A stretch of DNA of 13,862 bases from Gammaproteobacteria bacterium (lineage in GTDB: Bacteria; Pseudomonadota; Gammaproteobacteria; UWMA-0217). Positions 6,377-13,862 of the stretch are shown piece after piece. Under the pieces are notes generated by a model. The model saw only the letters and a program-made list of their open reading frames with translations. It did no database searches and had not been told where the DNA came from. Location: positions 1 through 13,862 of the forward strand of contig JALVPS010000283.1 of the NCBI GenBank assembly GCA_027031685.1, read 5' to 3'. Both the position numbers and the translations under genes were made by a program. How positions within the stretch are numbered: position 1 is the first letter of the stretch; every line of letters starts with the position of its first letter.

Positions 6377-9210
6377 GAAGCGGTGTCCTCGCCGCGCAGG
6401 CGGGCGCGCAGGGCGGCGGCGACGGCGTCCAGGCGGGCTTGTTCTCGGGCGGCCTGCGCGGCGCTCACGGGGCCGACGGTGGTGTAGCGGCGCAGGAGGT
6501 GCAGGGCCTCTTCCACGGGGTCGCCGCCGTGGCCGCCGTGCAGGGTGGCGTTGAGGCGCTCGACCTGGCGGGCCATGCGTTCGGCCTGGTGCTCGGGCGG
6601 GCTGGGCACGTTGAGGAGGATCTCCAGGTCGAGCAGCAGGTCGGCGCGGCGCGCGGCGTGCTCGGCCAGGGTCTCGGCGGGCAGCCGGGGCAGGGCGTCG
6701 GCGGTCTCGAAGCGTTCTTCCATGCGCGCCGGCGCGCCACGGGAGATGGCGTCCCAGCGCTCGGTGTAGCGGGCCAGGGTGGCGTCGTCGCAGCCGGTCA
6801 GGCAGGCCGACTCCAGCTCGGTGAGCAGAGCGTGCTGGGCCAGCAGCTGGTCCATCTCGGCCTCGGTCTGGCGCGCCTCCCACTGCTGCCAGGCCTGCCG
6901 CGCGGCGCGGCCGGCGGCCTGGAAGCGGCGCGTGAGGGCCTCGGCCTCGCGGCCGCGCGGGATGTCCAGTTCGGCCCAGCGTTGCTCCAAGGCCTCCAGC
7001 GCGCGCGGCACCTCGGCCGGCTGGCGCGCCAGCTGCTCGGCCTCCGCGCACAGGGCCTCCATGGCCTCCAGGCGGGCGCGCTGGGCCCGTCCGGCGGCGT
7101 CGCGGCGGGCGCGGTCGCGCTCGTACACGGCGTCCAGGGCGGCGCGGAAGCGCTTCCACAGGCGCTGTTCGTCGCGCTGGCGGCCGGCCACGGTGGGCTG
7201 CCAGGCGCGCTGGGCGGCGCGGGCGGCGCGCAGGGCGGCGGCCAGGTCCTCGCTGTCGCGCAGGGCCTCCACCTCGGCGATGAGGGCCTCGCGGGCGCGC
7301 CGGCTGCGCTCCCGTTCCGGGGCCAGGTGCTCCTCCAGGGCGGCCACGGCGGCGCGGTAGCGGGCGTGGATGGCCTCCCAGTCCACGCGGTCCACGGGGC
7401 CGGCCTTGCGCCAGCGGTTCTGCAGGGCGTGGTAGCGCTTGTCGATGGCCCGCCAGTCGGGCTGTGACCAGTCGGTGTCGTGGGCCAGGGCCTCCAGCTC
7501 GGCGCAGATGGCCTCGCGCTGGGCCAGGTGGCGCTGGCGCCGCTCGGCCTCGGCGGCGCGGTGTTCGGCCACCAGCTGGTAGGCGGCGTTGCAGGCGGCG
7601 TCGAAGCGCTTCCACAGCGGGCGGGCGATGGCCGGGTCGATGCGGCCCAGCTTCTTCCAGCGCTCGCGCAGGGCCTTGACGGCCTTGGCGCGCTCGGCGG
7701 GCGTCTGCGGCTGTTCGCGCAGGGCCTCGGCCTCGGCGATGAGCTCCTCGCGGGCGCGGTCGGTGCCCCAGTGGCGCCAGCTGCGCAGCTCGCGGATGCG
7801 GGGGGCGAATTCGCGCAGGCGCGCCTCGATGGCCTTGCGCCGCTCGGCGGGCAGTTCGGGCAGCTCGCCGAGGCGCTGGCGGATGCGCGCCTCCAGCCGG
7901 TCCGACTCGCCCAGGCGGTCCTCCTCCAGCCAGGTGGCGATCTGCTCGAGCCAGCCCTCGATCTCGGCCAGGCCCTGCTCGCGGCGGGCGGCCTGCTGGG
8001 CCAGGCGCGCCTGCAGGCGGTCGCGCAGGCGCTGGAACTGGTTGCGGTATTCCTCGGCCAGGGCGGGGTTGGGGGGCAGTTTCTGCGCCGCCCAGGCGGT
8101 CTCGATCTCTTCCATCACGCGGGCGCGCACCACCTTGCGGCCCAGCTCGCGCTCGGCGCGCTGCAGCAGGCGCTCCAGCTCGGCGCAGCGGCTGGCGCTG
8201 GCGCGCAGCTCGTCCACCAGGCGGCGGCACTCGGCCAGGGCGGCGTGGAAGCGGTTGGCCAGGGGCGCCTCCTGCCGTTCCGGCAGCACGGGCAGGGCGG
8301 CCCAGTCGGCGCGCAGCACGTCCAGGGTGGCCTGCAGCTCTTCGGCCTCGCCGGGGGCCAGGCGCAGGCGGCCGCGCAGCCGCTCGGCGAAGGTCTCGGC
8401 CAGCTCGCACTGTTCGGTCTTGGCGGCGATGGCGGGGGCCAGCTCGTCCTGGCGGGCGCGCTGCTCGGCGATGCGCGTCTCGGCGGCCTGCAGGGCGGCG
8501 TCGATGCGCGCCCGCTCGTCCTCGGGGCTCTCCTCGCGCGCCGCCTGCCACTGGCCGCGCAGCACCTGCAGGCGGGTCTGGTCCCGCTGCCAGCGCTCGC
8601 CGCGTCCCAGGCTGTCCAGCTCGTCGGCCAGGGCCTGGCGGGCGGCGGCCGCCTCGCGCGCCGCCTGCAGGGCCTCCAGCCGCTCGCGCAGCAGCTGGCT
8701 GGTGCGCTTGTCGCGCTTGCCCAGCCGCTTCAGGCAGCGCCGCAGCAGGGCCTCGTCGTCCAGGCGGCGGGCGGCGGCCTGGCGCACGGCGCCGTCGGGG
8801 TCGTCGCTGCACAGGCGGGCCAGCGTCTCGGGGTCGTCGATGCGGCGCGCGGCCAGCTCGCGCAGGCGGGCGTCGCCCAGCCGCGGGGCGACCTCGGCCA
8901 GGCGCGCCGGGTCGGCGTGGTGGCGCAGGGCGCGGGCCAGCCGCTCGCTCCATTGCAGGGCCTCCGGCTCGCGCGTCAGCAGGCGGTCGAACTGGGCCTG
9001 CCAGGCCTGGGCGCCGACGCGCTCGGCGGGCACCTGCAGCAGGGCGTCCAGGTGGCCGATGGCGCCCAGGGCGGCGTGTCGCACGGCGGGGTCCTCGTCC
9101 TCGCGGGCGATGCGCGCCAGCAGGGCGTCGTCGTCCAGCCCGGCCACGGCGGCGGCGCGCACGGCCGGGTCCTTGTGCTGCCAGCGGGGCTTGATGAAGC
9201 GCTTCAGCAT
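6373..9210 (-). CDS. HEAT-repeat/DUF349 domain protein
   Basis: 945 residues from ATG at 9210, which has GGAGGG (9216-9221) 5 nt upstream; a longer frame to 9399 would run into metG. Residues 1-60 hold two HEAT-like repeats (DPAVRAAAVAGLDDD and DPAVRHAALGAIG); two more follow near 130-165 (DDPETLARLCSDDPDGAVRQAAARRLDD). The remainder is a long, charged, alpha-helical protein rich in Arg, Ala and Glu with repeated DUF349 units marked by aromatic-basic motifs: ANRFHAALAECRRL (about 315), LWKRFDAACNAAY (about 530), IHARYRAAVAAL (about 605), LWKRFRAALDAVY (about 680), LTRRFQAAGRAA (about 760). No signal peptide or membrane segment, so cytoplasmic. The function of DUF349 proteins is unknown. It follows metG by 16 bases and is almost certainly co-transcribed with it. 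Confidence 0.9.
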   Translation of the reverse strand: MLKRFIKPRWQHKDPAVRAAAVAGLDDDALLARIAREDEDPAVRHAALGAIGHLDALLQVPAERVGAQAWQAQFDRLLTREPEALQWSERLARALRHHADPARLAEVAPRLGDARLRELAARRIDDPETLARLCSDDPDGAVRQAAARRLDDEALLRRCLKRLGKRDKRTSQLLRERLEALQAAREAAAARQALADELDSLGRGERWQRDQTRLQVLRGQWQAAREESPEDERARIDAALQAAETRIAEQRARQDELAPAIAAKTEQCELAETFAERLRGRLRLAPGEAEELQATLDVLRADWAALPVLPERQEAPLANRFHAALAECRRLVDELRASASRCAELERLLQRAERELGRKVVRARVMEEIETAWAAQKLPPNPALAEEYRNQFQRLRDRLQARLAQQAARREQGLAEIEGWLEQIATWLEEDRLGESDRLEARIRQRLGELPELPAERRKAIEARLREFAPRIRELRSWRHWGTDRAREELIAEAEALREQPQTPAERAKAVKALRERWKKLGRIDPAIARPLWKRFDAACNAAYQLVAEHRAAEAERRQRHLAQREAICAELEALAHDTDWSQPDWRAIDKRYHALQNRWRKAGPVDRVDWEAIHARYRAAVAALEEHLAPERERSRRAREALIAEVEALRDSEDLAAALRAARAAQRAWQPTVAGRQRDEQRLWKRFRAALDAVYERDRARRDAAGRAQRARLEAMEALCAEAEQLARQPAEVPRALEALEQRWAELDIPRGREAEALTRRFQAAGRAARQAWQQWEARQTEAEMDQLLAQHALLTELESACLTGCDDATLARYTERWDAISRGAPARMEERFETADALPRLPAETLAEHAARRADLLLDLEILLNVPSPPEHQAERMARQVERLNATLHGGHGGDPVEEALHLLRRYTTVGPVSAAQAAREQARLDAVAAALRARLRGEDTAS

Positions 9211-9226
9211 GGCGGCCCTCCGCGGT

Positions 9227-11272
9227 TCACTTGACGCGCATACCCGGCTCGGCGCCGTCGTCCGGCGACAGCAGGTACAGGTCCTTGCCGCCCGGGCCGG
9301 CGGCCAGCACCATGCCCTCGGAGACGCCGAAGCGCATCTTGCGCGGCTTGAGGTTGGCCACCATGACGGTGAGGCGGCCCACCAGATCCTGCGGGTCATA
9401 GGCCGACTTGATGCCGGCGAACACGTTGCGCGTCTCGCCGCCCAGGTCGAGGGTCAGGCGCAGCAGCTTGTCGGCGCCCGCCACGTGCTCGGCGGCGGCG
9501 ATGCGCGCCACGCGCAGGTCTACCTTGGCGAAGTCGGCGAACTCGATCTCTTCGGCGATGGGCTCGGCGGCCAGCGGCCCGGCGGGTTCGGTGGCCCCGG
9601 CGGAGGGCGCGGCGCTGGGGGCCAGGGCCTCGCGGCTGGCGGCCAGCAGGGCCTCGGTCTGCTTTTCCTCGATGCGCGTCATGAGCGGGCGGAAGCGCTC
9701 GATGACGTGGTCCAGCAGCGGCTCGGCCACGTCGTCCCAGCGCTGCGGCGGCAGGCGCAGGAAGCCGCAGGCGCGCTCGGCCAGCCGGGGCAGCACGGGC
9801 TGCAGATAGACGAGCAGGACGCGGAACAGGTTGAGGCCCTGGGTGGCGATGCCCTGCACCGAGGGGACGGTCTCGGGGTCCTTGATGCGCACCCAGGGCT
9901 TCTGCTCGTCGATGTACTGGTTGGCCAGGTCGGCCAGGGCCATGATCTCGCGCATGGCGTGGCCGAACTCGCGCCGCTCGTACAGGTCGGCGATCTCCTC
10001 GCCGGCGCGCACGAAGGTCTCGTACAGGTCCGGGTCGGGCAGGGCACCGGCCAGGCGGCCGTCGAAGCGCTTGCTGATGAACCCGGCGCAGCGCGAGGCG
10101 ATGTTGACCAGCTTGCCCACCAGGTCGGCATTCACGCGGCTGCGGAAGTCGTCCAGATTGAGGTCGATGTCGTCGATGCCCGGCCCCAGCTTGGCGGCGA
10201 AGTAGTAGCGCAGGTATTCCGGGTCCAGGTGCTCCAGGTAGGTGCGCGCCTGGATGAAGGTGCCGCGCGACTTGGACATCTTCTGCCCGTTGACGGTGAG
10301 AAAGCCGTGGCAGTGCACCCGCGTGGGGCGGCGGAAGCCGCCCACGCCGAGCATGGCGGGCCAGAACAGGGTGTGGAAGTAGGCGATGTCCTTGCCGATG
10401 AAGTGGTGCAGCTCCGTGGTCGCGTCGCGGCCCCAGAAGCGGTCGAAGTCGATGCCGGCGCGGTCGCACAGCTGGCGGAAGCTGGCCATGTAGCCCACCG
10501 GCGCGTCCATCCACACGTAGAAGTACTTGCCCGGCGCATCGGGGATCTCGAAACCGAAGTAGGGGGCGTCGCGGGAGATGTCCCAGTCGGTGAGGCCGGC
10601 CTCGAACCACTCGTCCAGCTTGTGGGCGATCTCCGGCTGCACCGGGCCGCTGCGCGTCCAGTCGCGCAGCATGCCCTCGAAGTGGCTGAGCTTGAAGAAC
10701 AGGTGCTCGGACTCCTTCAGCACCGGCCGCGCCCCGGAGATCACCGACACGGCGTTCTTCAGGTCCGTGGGGGCGTAGGTGGCGCCGCACACCTCGCAGG
10801 AGTCGCCGTACTGGTCGGGGGCGCCGCAGCGGGGGCACTCGCCGCGGATGAAGCGGTCCGGCAGGAACATGCCCGCCTCCGGGTCGTAGGCCTGGCGGAT
10901 GACGCGCCGCTCGATGTGCCCCTGCTCGCGGGCCGCCTCGTAGATGGCGGTGACCAGCCGGCGGTTCTCCTCGGAGTGGGTGTTGCCGTAGTGGTCGAAG
11001 GCGATGTGGAAGTCGGCGAAGTCGGCGCGGTGCTCGCGGCCCACCCGCTCGATGAGCTCCTCCGGCGTGATGCCCTCCTGGCGGGCGCGCAGCATGATGG
11101 GCGTGCCGTGGGCGTCGTCCGCGCACACGTAGTGGCACTCGTGGCCGCGCGCGCGCTGGAAGCGCGCCCAGATGTCGGTCTGGATGTACTCCACCAGGTG
11201 GCCCAGGTGGATGGGACCGTTGGCGTAGGGCAGGGCGCTGGTGACCAGGATGGCGCGTTTTTCTCGTGGCAT
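9227..11272 (-). CDS. metG: Methionine-tRNA ligase
   Basis: 681 residues. It charges tRNA-Met with methionine in the cytoplasm, for both initiation and elongation. The class I signatures are HLGH (22-25, the HIGH motif) and KMSKS (331-335). A zinc knuckle with Cys146, Cys149, Cys159 and Cys162 (CPRCG and CEVCG) sits in the connecting domain. ADDAHGTPIM, DWDISRDAPYFGFEIP and WMDAPVGYM are family landmarks. From about residue 573 a C-terminal OB-fold tRNA-binding domain follows (FADFAKVDLRVARI, LKPRKMRFGVSEGMVLAA), as in the dimeric E. coli enzyme. I chose ATG 11272 (MPREKRAILVT) because it aligns with known MetG N-termini; a TTG two codons upstream is possible but less likely. No strong ribosome site is seen. 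It is the first gene of a two-gene operon with the DUF349 gene. Confidence 0.97.
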   Translation of the reverse strand: MPREKRAILVTSALPYANGPIHLGHLVEYIQTDIWARFQRARGHECHYVCADDAHGTPIMLRARQEGITPEELIERVGREHRADFADFHIAFDHYGNTHSEENRRLVTAIYEAAREQGHIERRVIRQAYDPEAGMFLPDRFIRGECPRCGAPDQYGDSCEVCGATYAPTDLKNAVSVISGARPVLKESEHLFFKLSHFEGMLRDWTRSGPVQPEIAHKLDEWFEAGLTDWDISRDAPYFGFEIPDAPGKYFYVWMDAPVGYMASFRQLCDRAGIDFDRFWGRDATTELHHFIGKDIAYFHTLFWPAMLGVGGFRRPTRVHCHGFLTVNGQKMSKSRGTFIQARTYLEHLDPEYLRYYFAAKLGPGIDDIDLNLDDFRSRVNADLVGKLVNIASRCAGFISKRFDGRLAGALPDPDLYETFVRAGEEIADLYERREFGHAMREIMALADLANQYIDEQKPWVRIKDPETVPSVQGIATQGLNLFRVLLVYLQPVLPRLAERACGFLRLPPQRWDDVAEPLLDHVIERFRPLMTRIEEKQTEALLAASREALAPSAAPSAGATEPAGPLAAEPIAEEIEFADFAKVDLRVARIAAAEHVAGADKLLRLTLDLGGETRNVFAGIKSAYDPQDLVGRLTVMVANLKPRKMRFGVSEGMVLAAGPGGKDLYLLSPDDGAEPGMRVK

Positions 11273-11307
11273 GGGCAAGCGGGACTCGGCAGGGGGCGAA
11301 GCCCGCT

Positions 11308-11316
11308 AAATTAGCA
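11308..11316 (-). promoter_or_regulatory. Candidate extended -10 box for metG
   Basis: On the minus strand TGCTAATTT reads from 11316 to 11308; the first T of TAATTT is 41 nt before the metG ATG. CTGCCC (11336-11331) lies 17 bases upstream as a weak -35. The box lies in a small palindrome, GCTAAATTAGC (11305-11315). A GGGC-TTC-GCCC mini-hairpin follows in the leader (11304-11294). Confidence 0.35.
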
Positions 11317-11355
11317 GATTTGCGGGGTGGGGGCAGTAGCGAGGGGAGGGGATAT

Positions 11356-11390
11356 AAAAAACCCTGTAAGCCAGAACCGTGATGGTTCTG
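11356..11390 (-). terminator. Possible weak terminator after the ribbon-helix-helix gene
   Basis: Directly after the stop codon the minus strand folds CAGAACC (11390-11384) on GGTTCTG (11378-11372) with a 5-nt loop. A run of six T follows at 11361-11356, but 10 bases beyond the stem, so a classic intrinsic terminator is not certain. The stop TAG is again part of a GTAG next to a hairpin, resembling a REP, though the stem length and loop differ from the RAYT-linked family. Confidence 0.35.
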
Positions 11391-11636
11391 CTACACGTAA
11401 TCGAGCGCCTCCTTGTAGCGCTCCGACAGGTCGGACGGACCTGCGGCAATGCCGGCCAATCGTGCCAGCAGGCGGCGGTTGCGGTCCCGGTTTGCCTGCC
11501 CGGTGTCTTCCTGGGTGACGCGGAAATACAGGTCCAGCGCCTCGCGCAGGATCTGCGTGCGGGTCTTGCCGGTACGCCGTTGCAGGGCCTCCAGGCGGCG
11601 GGCATGTTCCTCGTCGAAGCGGGCGGTGATGCGCAT
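11391..11636 (-). CDS. Ribbon-helix-helix (CopG/antitoxin-like) DNA-binding protein, apparently solitary
   Basis: 81 residues from ATG 11636. The N-terminus is a textbook ribbon-helix-helix: strand MRITARF (1-7), helix DEEHARRLEALQRRTG, then the TRTQILREALDLYF helix (about 24-37). The basic middle (RDRNRRLLARLAG) and the acidic end LSERYKEALDYV resemble the toxin-binding tails of type II antitoxins of the CopG/VapB type. No toxin frame follows: after the stop come a hairpin and the metG leader. It is therefore either an orphan antitoxin or a stand-alone regulator. An 11-bp-arm palindrome 9 nt upstream of the start, overlapping the predicted -10, is the likely autoregulatory operator. Thirteen in-frame codons upstream would run across this operator, so the shorter start is preferred. 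Confidence 0.82.
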   Translation of the reverse strand: MRITARFDEEHARRLEALQRRTGKTRTQILREALDLYFRVTQEDTGQANRDRNRRLLARLAGIAAGPSDLSERYKEALDYV

Positions 11637-11645
11637 GGCTGTCTC

Positions 11646-11669
11646 GGCTGTCGGACGTGTCCGACAGCC
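11646..11669. promoter_or_regulatory. Palindromic operator upstream of the ribbon-helix-helix gene
   Basis: Perfect inverted repeat: GGCTGTCGGAC (11646-11656), spacer GT, GTCCGACAGCC (11659-11669). It lies 9 nt before the ATG at 11636 and overlaps the predicted -10 box at 11671-11666. RHH antitoxins commonly repress themselves from such sites, so this is the likely binding site of the adjacent gene product (inference). Confidence 0.75.
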
Positions 11670-11674
11670 TAGCA
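11666..11674 (-). promoter_or_regulatory. Candidate extended -10 box for the ribbon-helix-helix gene
   Basis: On the minus strand TGCTAGGCT reads from 11674 to 11666, with its TA 35 nt before the ATG at 11636. Its last bases are inside the palindromic operator, so binding there would block polymerase. Only a poor -35 (CTGCAT, 11694-11689) is seen, inside the end of the upstream gene. Confidence 0.4.
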
Positions 11675-11679
11675 CGGGT

Positions 11680-12084
11680 CTACACGCGATGCAGGATGTG
11701 CGCCTCGACCCAGGTCCACACCCCCAGGTGGTGGTTGGGGAACAGGTCGATGCCCAGGGCGGACTTGATCATGTACAGGGCCAGCAGGCCGAGCAGGATG
11801 GAGAAGCCCAGGTAGCCCAGCCAGAAGCCGAATTCGGCCATGGAGAAGAATTTTTCCTGGCGGCGGGTGAGTTCGCGCCGGTCGCGGCCGGCGATGATCA
11901 CGAAGTACCAGCGCCAGCGCCAGAAGCCGAAGCTGTGGCGGATGTCGATGGCATGGCGGCGCCACTGCTGGCGCAGGGCTCGTTGCAGGGCGGTGCGCTG
12001 TTCCGGGCTGAGGCTGGCGCGCAGCTCGGCCGGCAGGCGCTCGAAGAGGCGGTCCCCGAAGTCGGGGGAAGCGGTGTGGGACAT
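11680..12084 (-). CDS. Small conserved two-helix membrane protein of unknown function
   Basis: 134 residues from ATG 12084 (MSHTASPDFGDRLFERLPAE). The N-terminal half is soluble and basic, with LSPEQRTALQRAL and then WRRHAIDIRHSF followed by WRWYFVIIAGRDRRE. I recall a similar H-x-[IV]-D-I-R then YY/YF-x-x-I-AG-x-(D/E)-RR pattern in short proteobacterial proteins without assigned function. A hydrophobic region around residues 87-113 (FGFWLGYLGFSILLGLLALYMI) can form one long or two short membrane helices, so it is probably an inner-membrane protein. The frame is open far upstream across fumC on the opposite strand, but that part is antisense coding; the ATG just before the conserved part is the sensible start. 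It lies 43 bases before the RHH gene on the same strand and is divergent from fumC. Confidence 0.8.
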   Translation of the reverse strand: MSHTASPDFGDRLFERLPAELRASLSPEQRTALQRALRQQWRRHAIDIRHSFGFWRWRWYFVIIAGRDRRELTRRQEKFFSMAEFGFWLGYLGFSILLGLLALYMIKSALGIDLFPNHHLGVWTWVEAHILHRV

Positions 12085-12248
12085 GGCTGCCTGTTCTTGT
12101 TGTTGTGTGCAGCCATCCGTGGCGGGTGCGGCGGATTCGGGCGGCTTCCCGTGCCGTCCGGGGGCCAGTGTGGGTGGCGCGGCGGCGGCCTGCAAGGCCC
12201 CGGCCGGCGCGCGGCCCGACCGCGGGGATGGGCGGCGGGCGCAACGGC

Positions 12249-12254
12249 TATAAT
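12249..12254 (+). promoter_or_regulatory. -10 box for fumC
   Basis: A perfect TATAAT (in GGCTATAATGTG) lies 37 nt before the fumC ATG. The bases 17 upstream (GGATGG) do not resemble a -35. The rest of the 201-base spacer 12085-12285 shows no gene, repeat or recognisable operator. Confidence 0.6.
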
Positions 12255-12285
12255 GTGAGGCCCTTTCCGCGGCGGGACGCCAGCC

Positions 12286-13666
12286 ATGAACGAGCCTTTT
12301 CGCATCGAGCGCGACAGCATGGGCGAGGTACCCGTGCCGGCGGACGCCCTGTGGGGCGCCCAGACGCAGCGCGCAGTGGACAATTTCCGCATCAGCGGCC
12401 AGCCCATGCCGCGTGCCTTCCTGCGTGCCCTGGGGCTGGTCAAGGCGGCCTGCGCGCGCGCCAATGCCGCCCTGGGCACGCTGGATCAGGCCCGTGCCGA
12501 GGCCATCGCCGCGGCGGCGCTGGCGGTGGCCGAGGGCGAGCACGACGACCAGTTCCCGGTGGACGTGTTCCAGACCGGCTCCGGCACCAGCAGCAACATG
12601 AACGCCAACGAGGTGATCGCCCACCTGGCGGCGAAGGCCCTGGGCGAGCCGGTGCACCCCAACGACCACGTCAACCGCAGCCAGAGCTCCAACGACGTCA
12701 TCCCCACCACCCTCCACGTGGCGGCGCGGCTGGTGCTGGAGCAGGCCCTGCTGCCGGCCCTGGACCACCTGCGCGGCACCGTGGAGCAGCGCGCCGCCGG
12801 GCTGCGCGGGGTGATCAAGACCGGCCGCACGCACCTGATGGACGCGGTGCCCGTCAGCATGGCGCAGGAGCTGGGCGGCTGGGCGGCCCAGCTGGGCGCG
12901 GCGCGCGAGGGCATCGCGCGCGCCGGCGAGGCGTTGCGGGCCCTGCCCATCGGCGGCACGGCGGTGGGCACGGGGCTCAATGCGCCGCCCGGCTTCGACG
13001 ACGCCGTGTGCCAGCGGCTCACGGAGCTGACCGGGCTGGAGTTCCGCCCCATGGCCGACAAGTTCATGGGCCTGTCCAGCCAGGACCCGGCGGTGGCCTT
13101 GAGCGGCCAGCTCAAGGTGCTGGCGGTGGCGCTCATGAAGATCGCCAACGACCTGCGCTGGATGAACTCGGGCCCCCTGGCCGGCCTGGCCGAGATCCGC
13201 CTGCCGGCCCTGCAGCCGGGCAGCTCCATCATGCCCGGCAAGGTCAACCCGGTGATCCCGGAGGCGGTGTGCATGGTGGCGGCGCAGGTGATCGGCAACG
13301 ACGCGGCCATCACCGTGGCCGGCCAGTCCGGCAACTTCCAGCTCAACGTGATGCTGCCGCTGGTGGCGGTGAGCCTGCTGCAGAGCCTGGCGCTGCTGGC
13401 CAATGCCATGCGCCACCTGGCCGACAAGGCGGTGGCCGGCTTCGAGGTGAACGAGGCGCGCGTGGCCGAGCCGCTGGCGCGCAACCCCATCCTGGTCACC
13501 GCCCTCAATGCCGTCATCGGCTACGAGCTGGGCGCGCGCATCGCCAAGACCGCCTACGCCGAGGGGCGGCCCATCCTGGACGTGGCCGCCGAGATGACCG
13601 GCCTGGACCGCGACGAGTTGGCGCGCCTGCTGGACCCGGCGCGGCTGGCCTGGCCCCACGAGTCCC

Positions 13667-13674
<8 letters not shown>
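12286..13674 (+). CDS. fumC: Class II fumarate hydratase
   Basis: 462 residues, normal full length for the family. It interconverts fumarate and L-malate in the TCA cycle and, unlike the iron-sulfur class I enzymes, needs no metal cluster, so it tolerates oxygen. The fumarase/aspartase superfamily signature GSSIMPGKVNP is at 312-322, with Ser313 as the catalytic residue; His183 in GRTHLMDAVPV is the partner, and TGSGTSSNMNANEV near 95-108 and NRSQSSNDVIPT near 130-140 complete the active site. The N-terminus (RIERDSMGEVPVPADALWGAQTQRA) is typical FumC. A perfect -10 lies upstream but the ribosome site is weak. The last 8 bases overlap the following hslR start, so the two genes are probably co-translated. 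Confidence 0.97.

Positions 13675-13862
<188 letters not shown>

Noticed and set aside
9211..9399. Longer start for the DUF349 protein
   Set aside because: It would overlap the conserved end of metG by over 170 bases, whereas ATG 9210 has a GGAGGG ribosome site.
11276..11278. TTG as start codon of metG
   Set aside because: ATG 11272 two codons later fits the known N-terminus length better.
7589..11314. Open frame of 1241 codons on the + strand, antisense to metG and the DUF349 gene
   Set aside because: Arg/Ser/Ala-rich low-complexity translation with no domain; long antisense frames are expected where third positions are almost always G or C. The minus strand holds clear conserved proteins.

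Overview
The window is a very GC-rich stretch (45 of 60 bases are G/C at 3061-3120) of what looks like a gammaproteobacterial chromosome. The pointers are a MetG with zinc knuckle and C-terminal tRNA-binding domain, FumC followed directly by Hsp15, a DUF349 protein, and a RAYT transposase flanked by GTAG-type REP hairpins. A halophilic or sulfur-oxidising purple-bacteria relative (Chromatiales/Ectothiorhodospiraceae type) would fit; that placement is inference from gene content and composition.

Left part (1-5569, + strand) is a run of exported proteins: the C-terminal part of a secreted protein with a YEAGQHL-type domain, a divergent subtilase-like protein overlapping it by an ATGA, a PQQ-type sugar dehydrogenase with signal peptide, and a canonical subtilisin-family protease with signal and propeptide. 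The first, second and fourth end in the same acidic Ca-binding module (thrombospondin-type-3-like repeats plus a dockerin-type pair of EF-hand loops). In the second protein the two EF-hand halves are in swapped order.

Middle (5570-6376) is a RAYT (REP-associated tyrosine transposase) island. The RAYT gene is lower in GC than its surroundings and is bracketed by six REP/inverse-REP hairpins of one family (GTAG, 8-bp stem, 10-nt loop). The stop codons of the RAYT gene and of the convergent DUF349 gene are both supplied by the GTAG signature of the flanking REPs.

Right part: metG and a large HEAT/DUF349 gene form a minus-strand operon (9227-11272, 6373-9210). Upstream of metG is a solitary ribbon-helix-helix (antitoxin-like) gene with an 11-bp-arm palindrome between its promoter and start, and a small two-helix membrane protein. 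Divergent from these is fumC, whose end overlaps hslR (Hsp15), cut by the window edge.

Five genes share a TGCTAnnnT/GGCTATAAT -10-like box whose first T lies 35-41 nt before the start codon. No intergenic gap over 300 bases is empty; the largest gene-free spacer, 12085-12285, holds the fumC promoter and nothing else recognisable. No rRNA, tRNA or CRISPR was seen.
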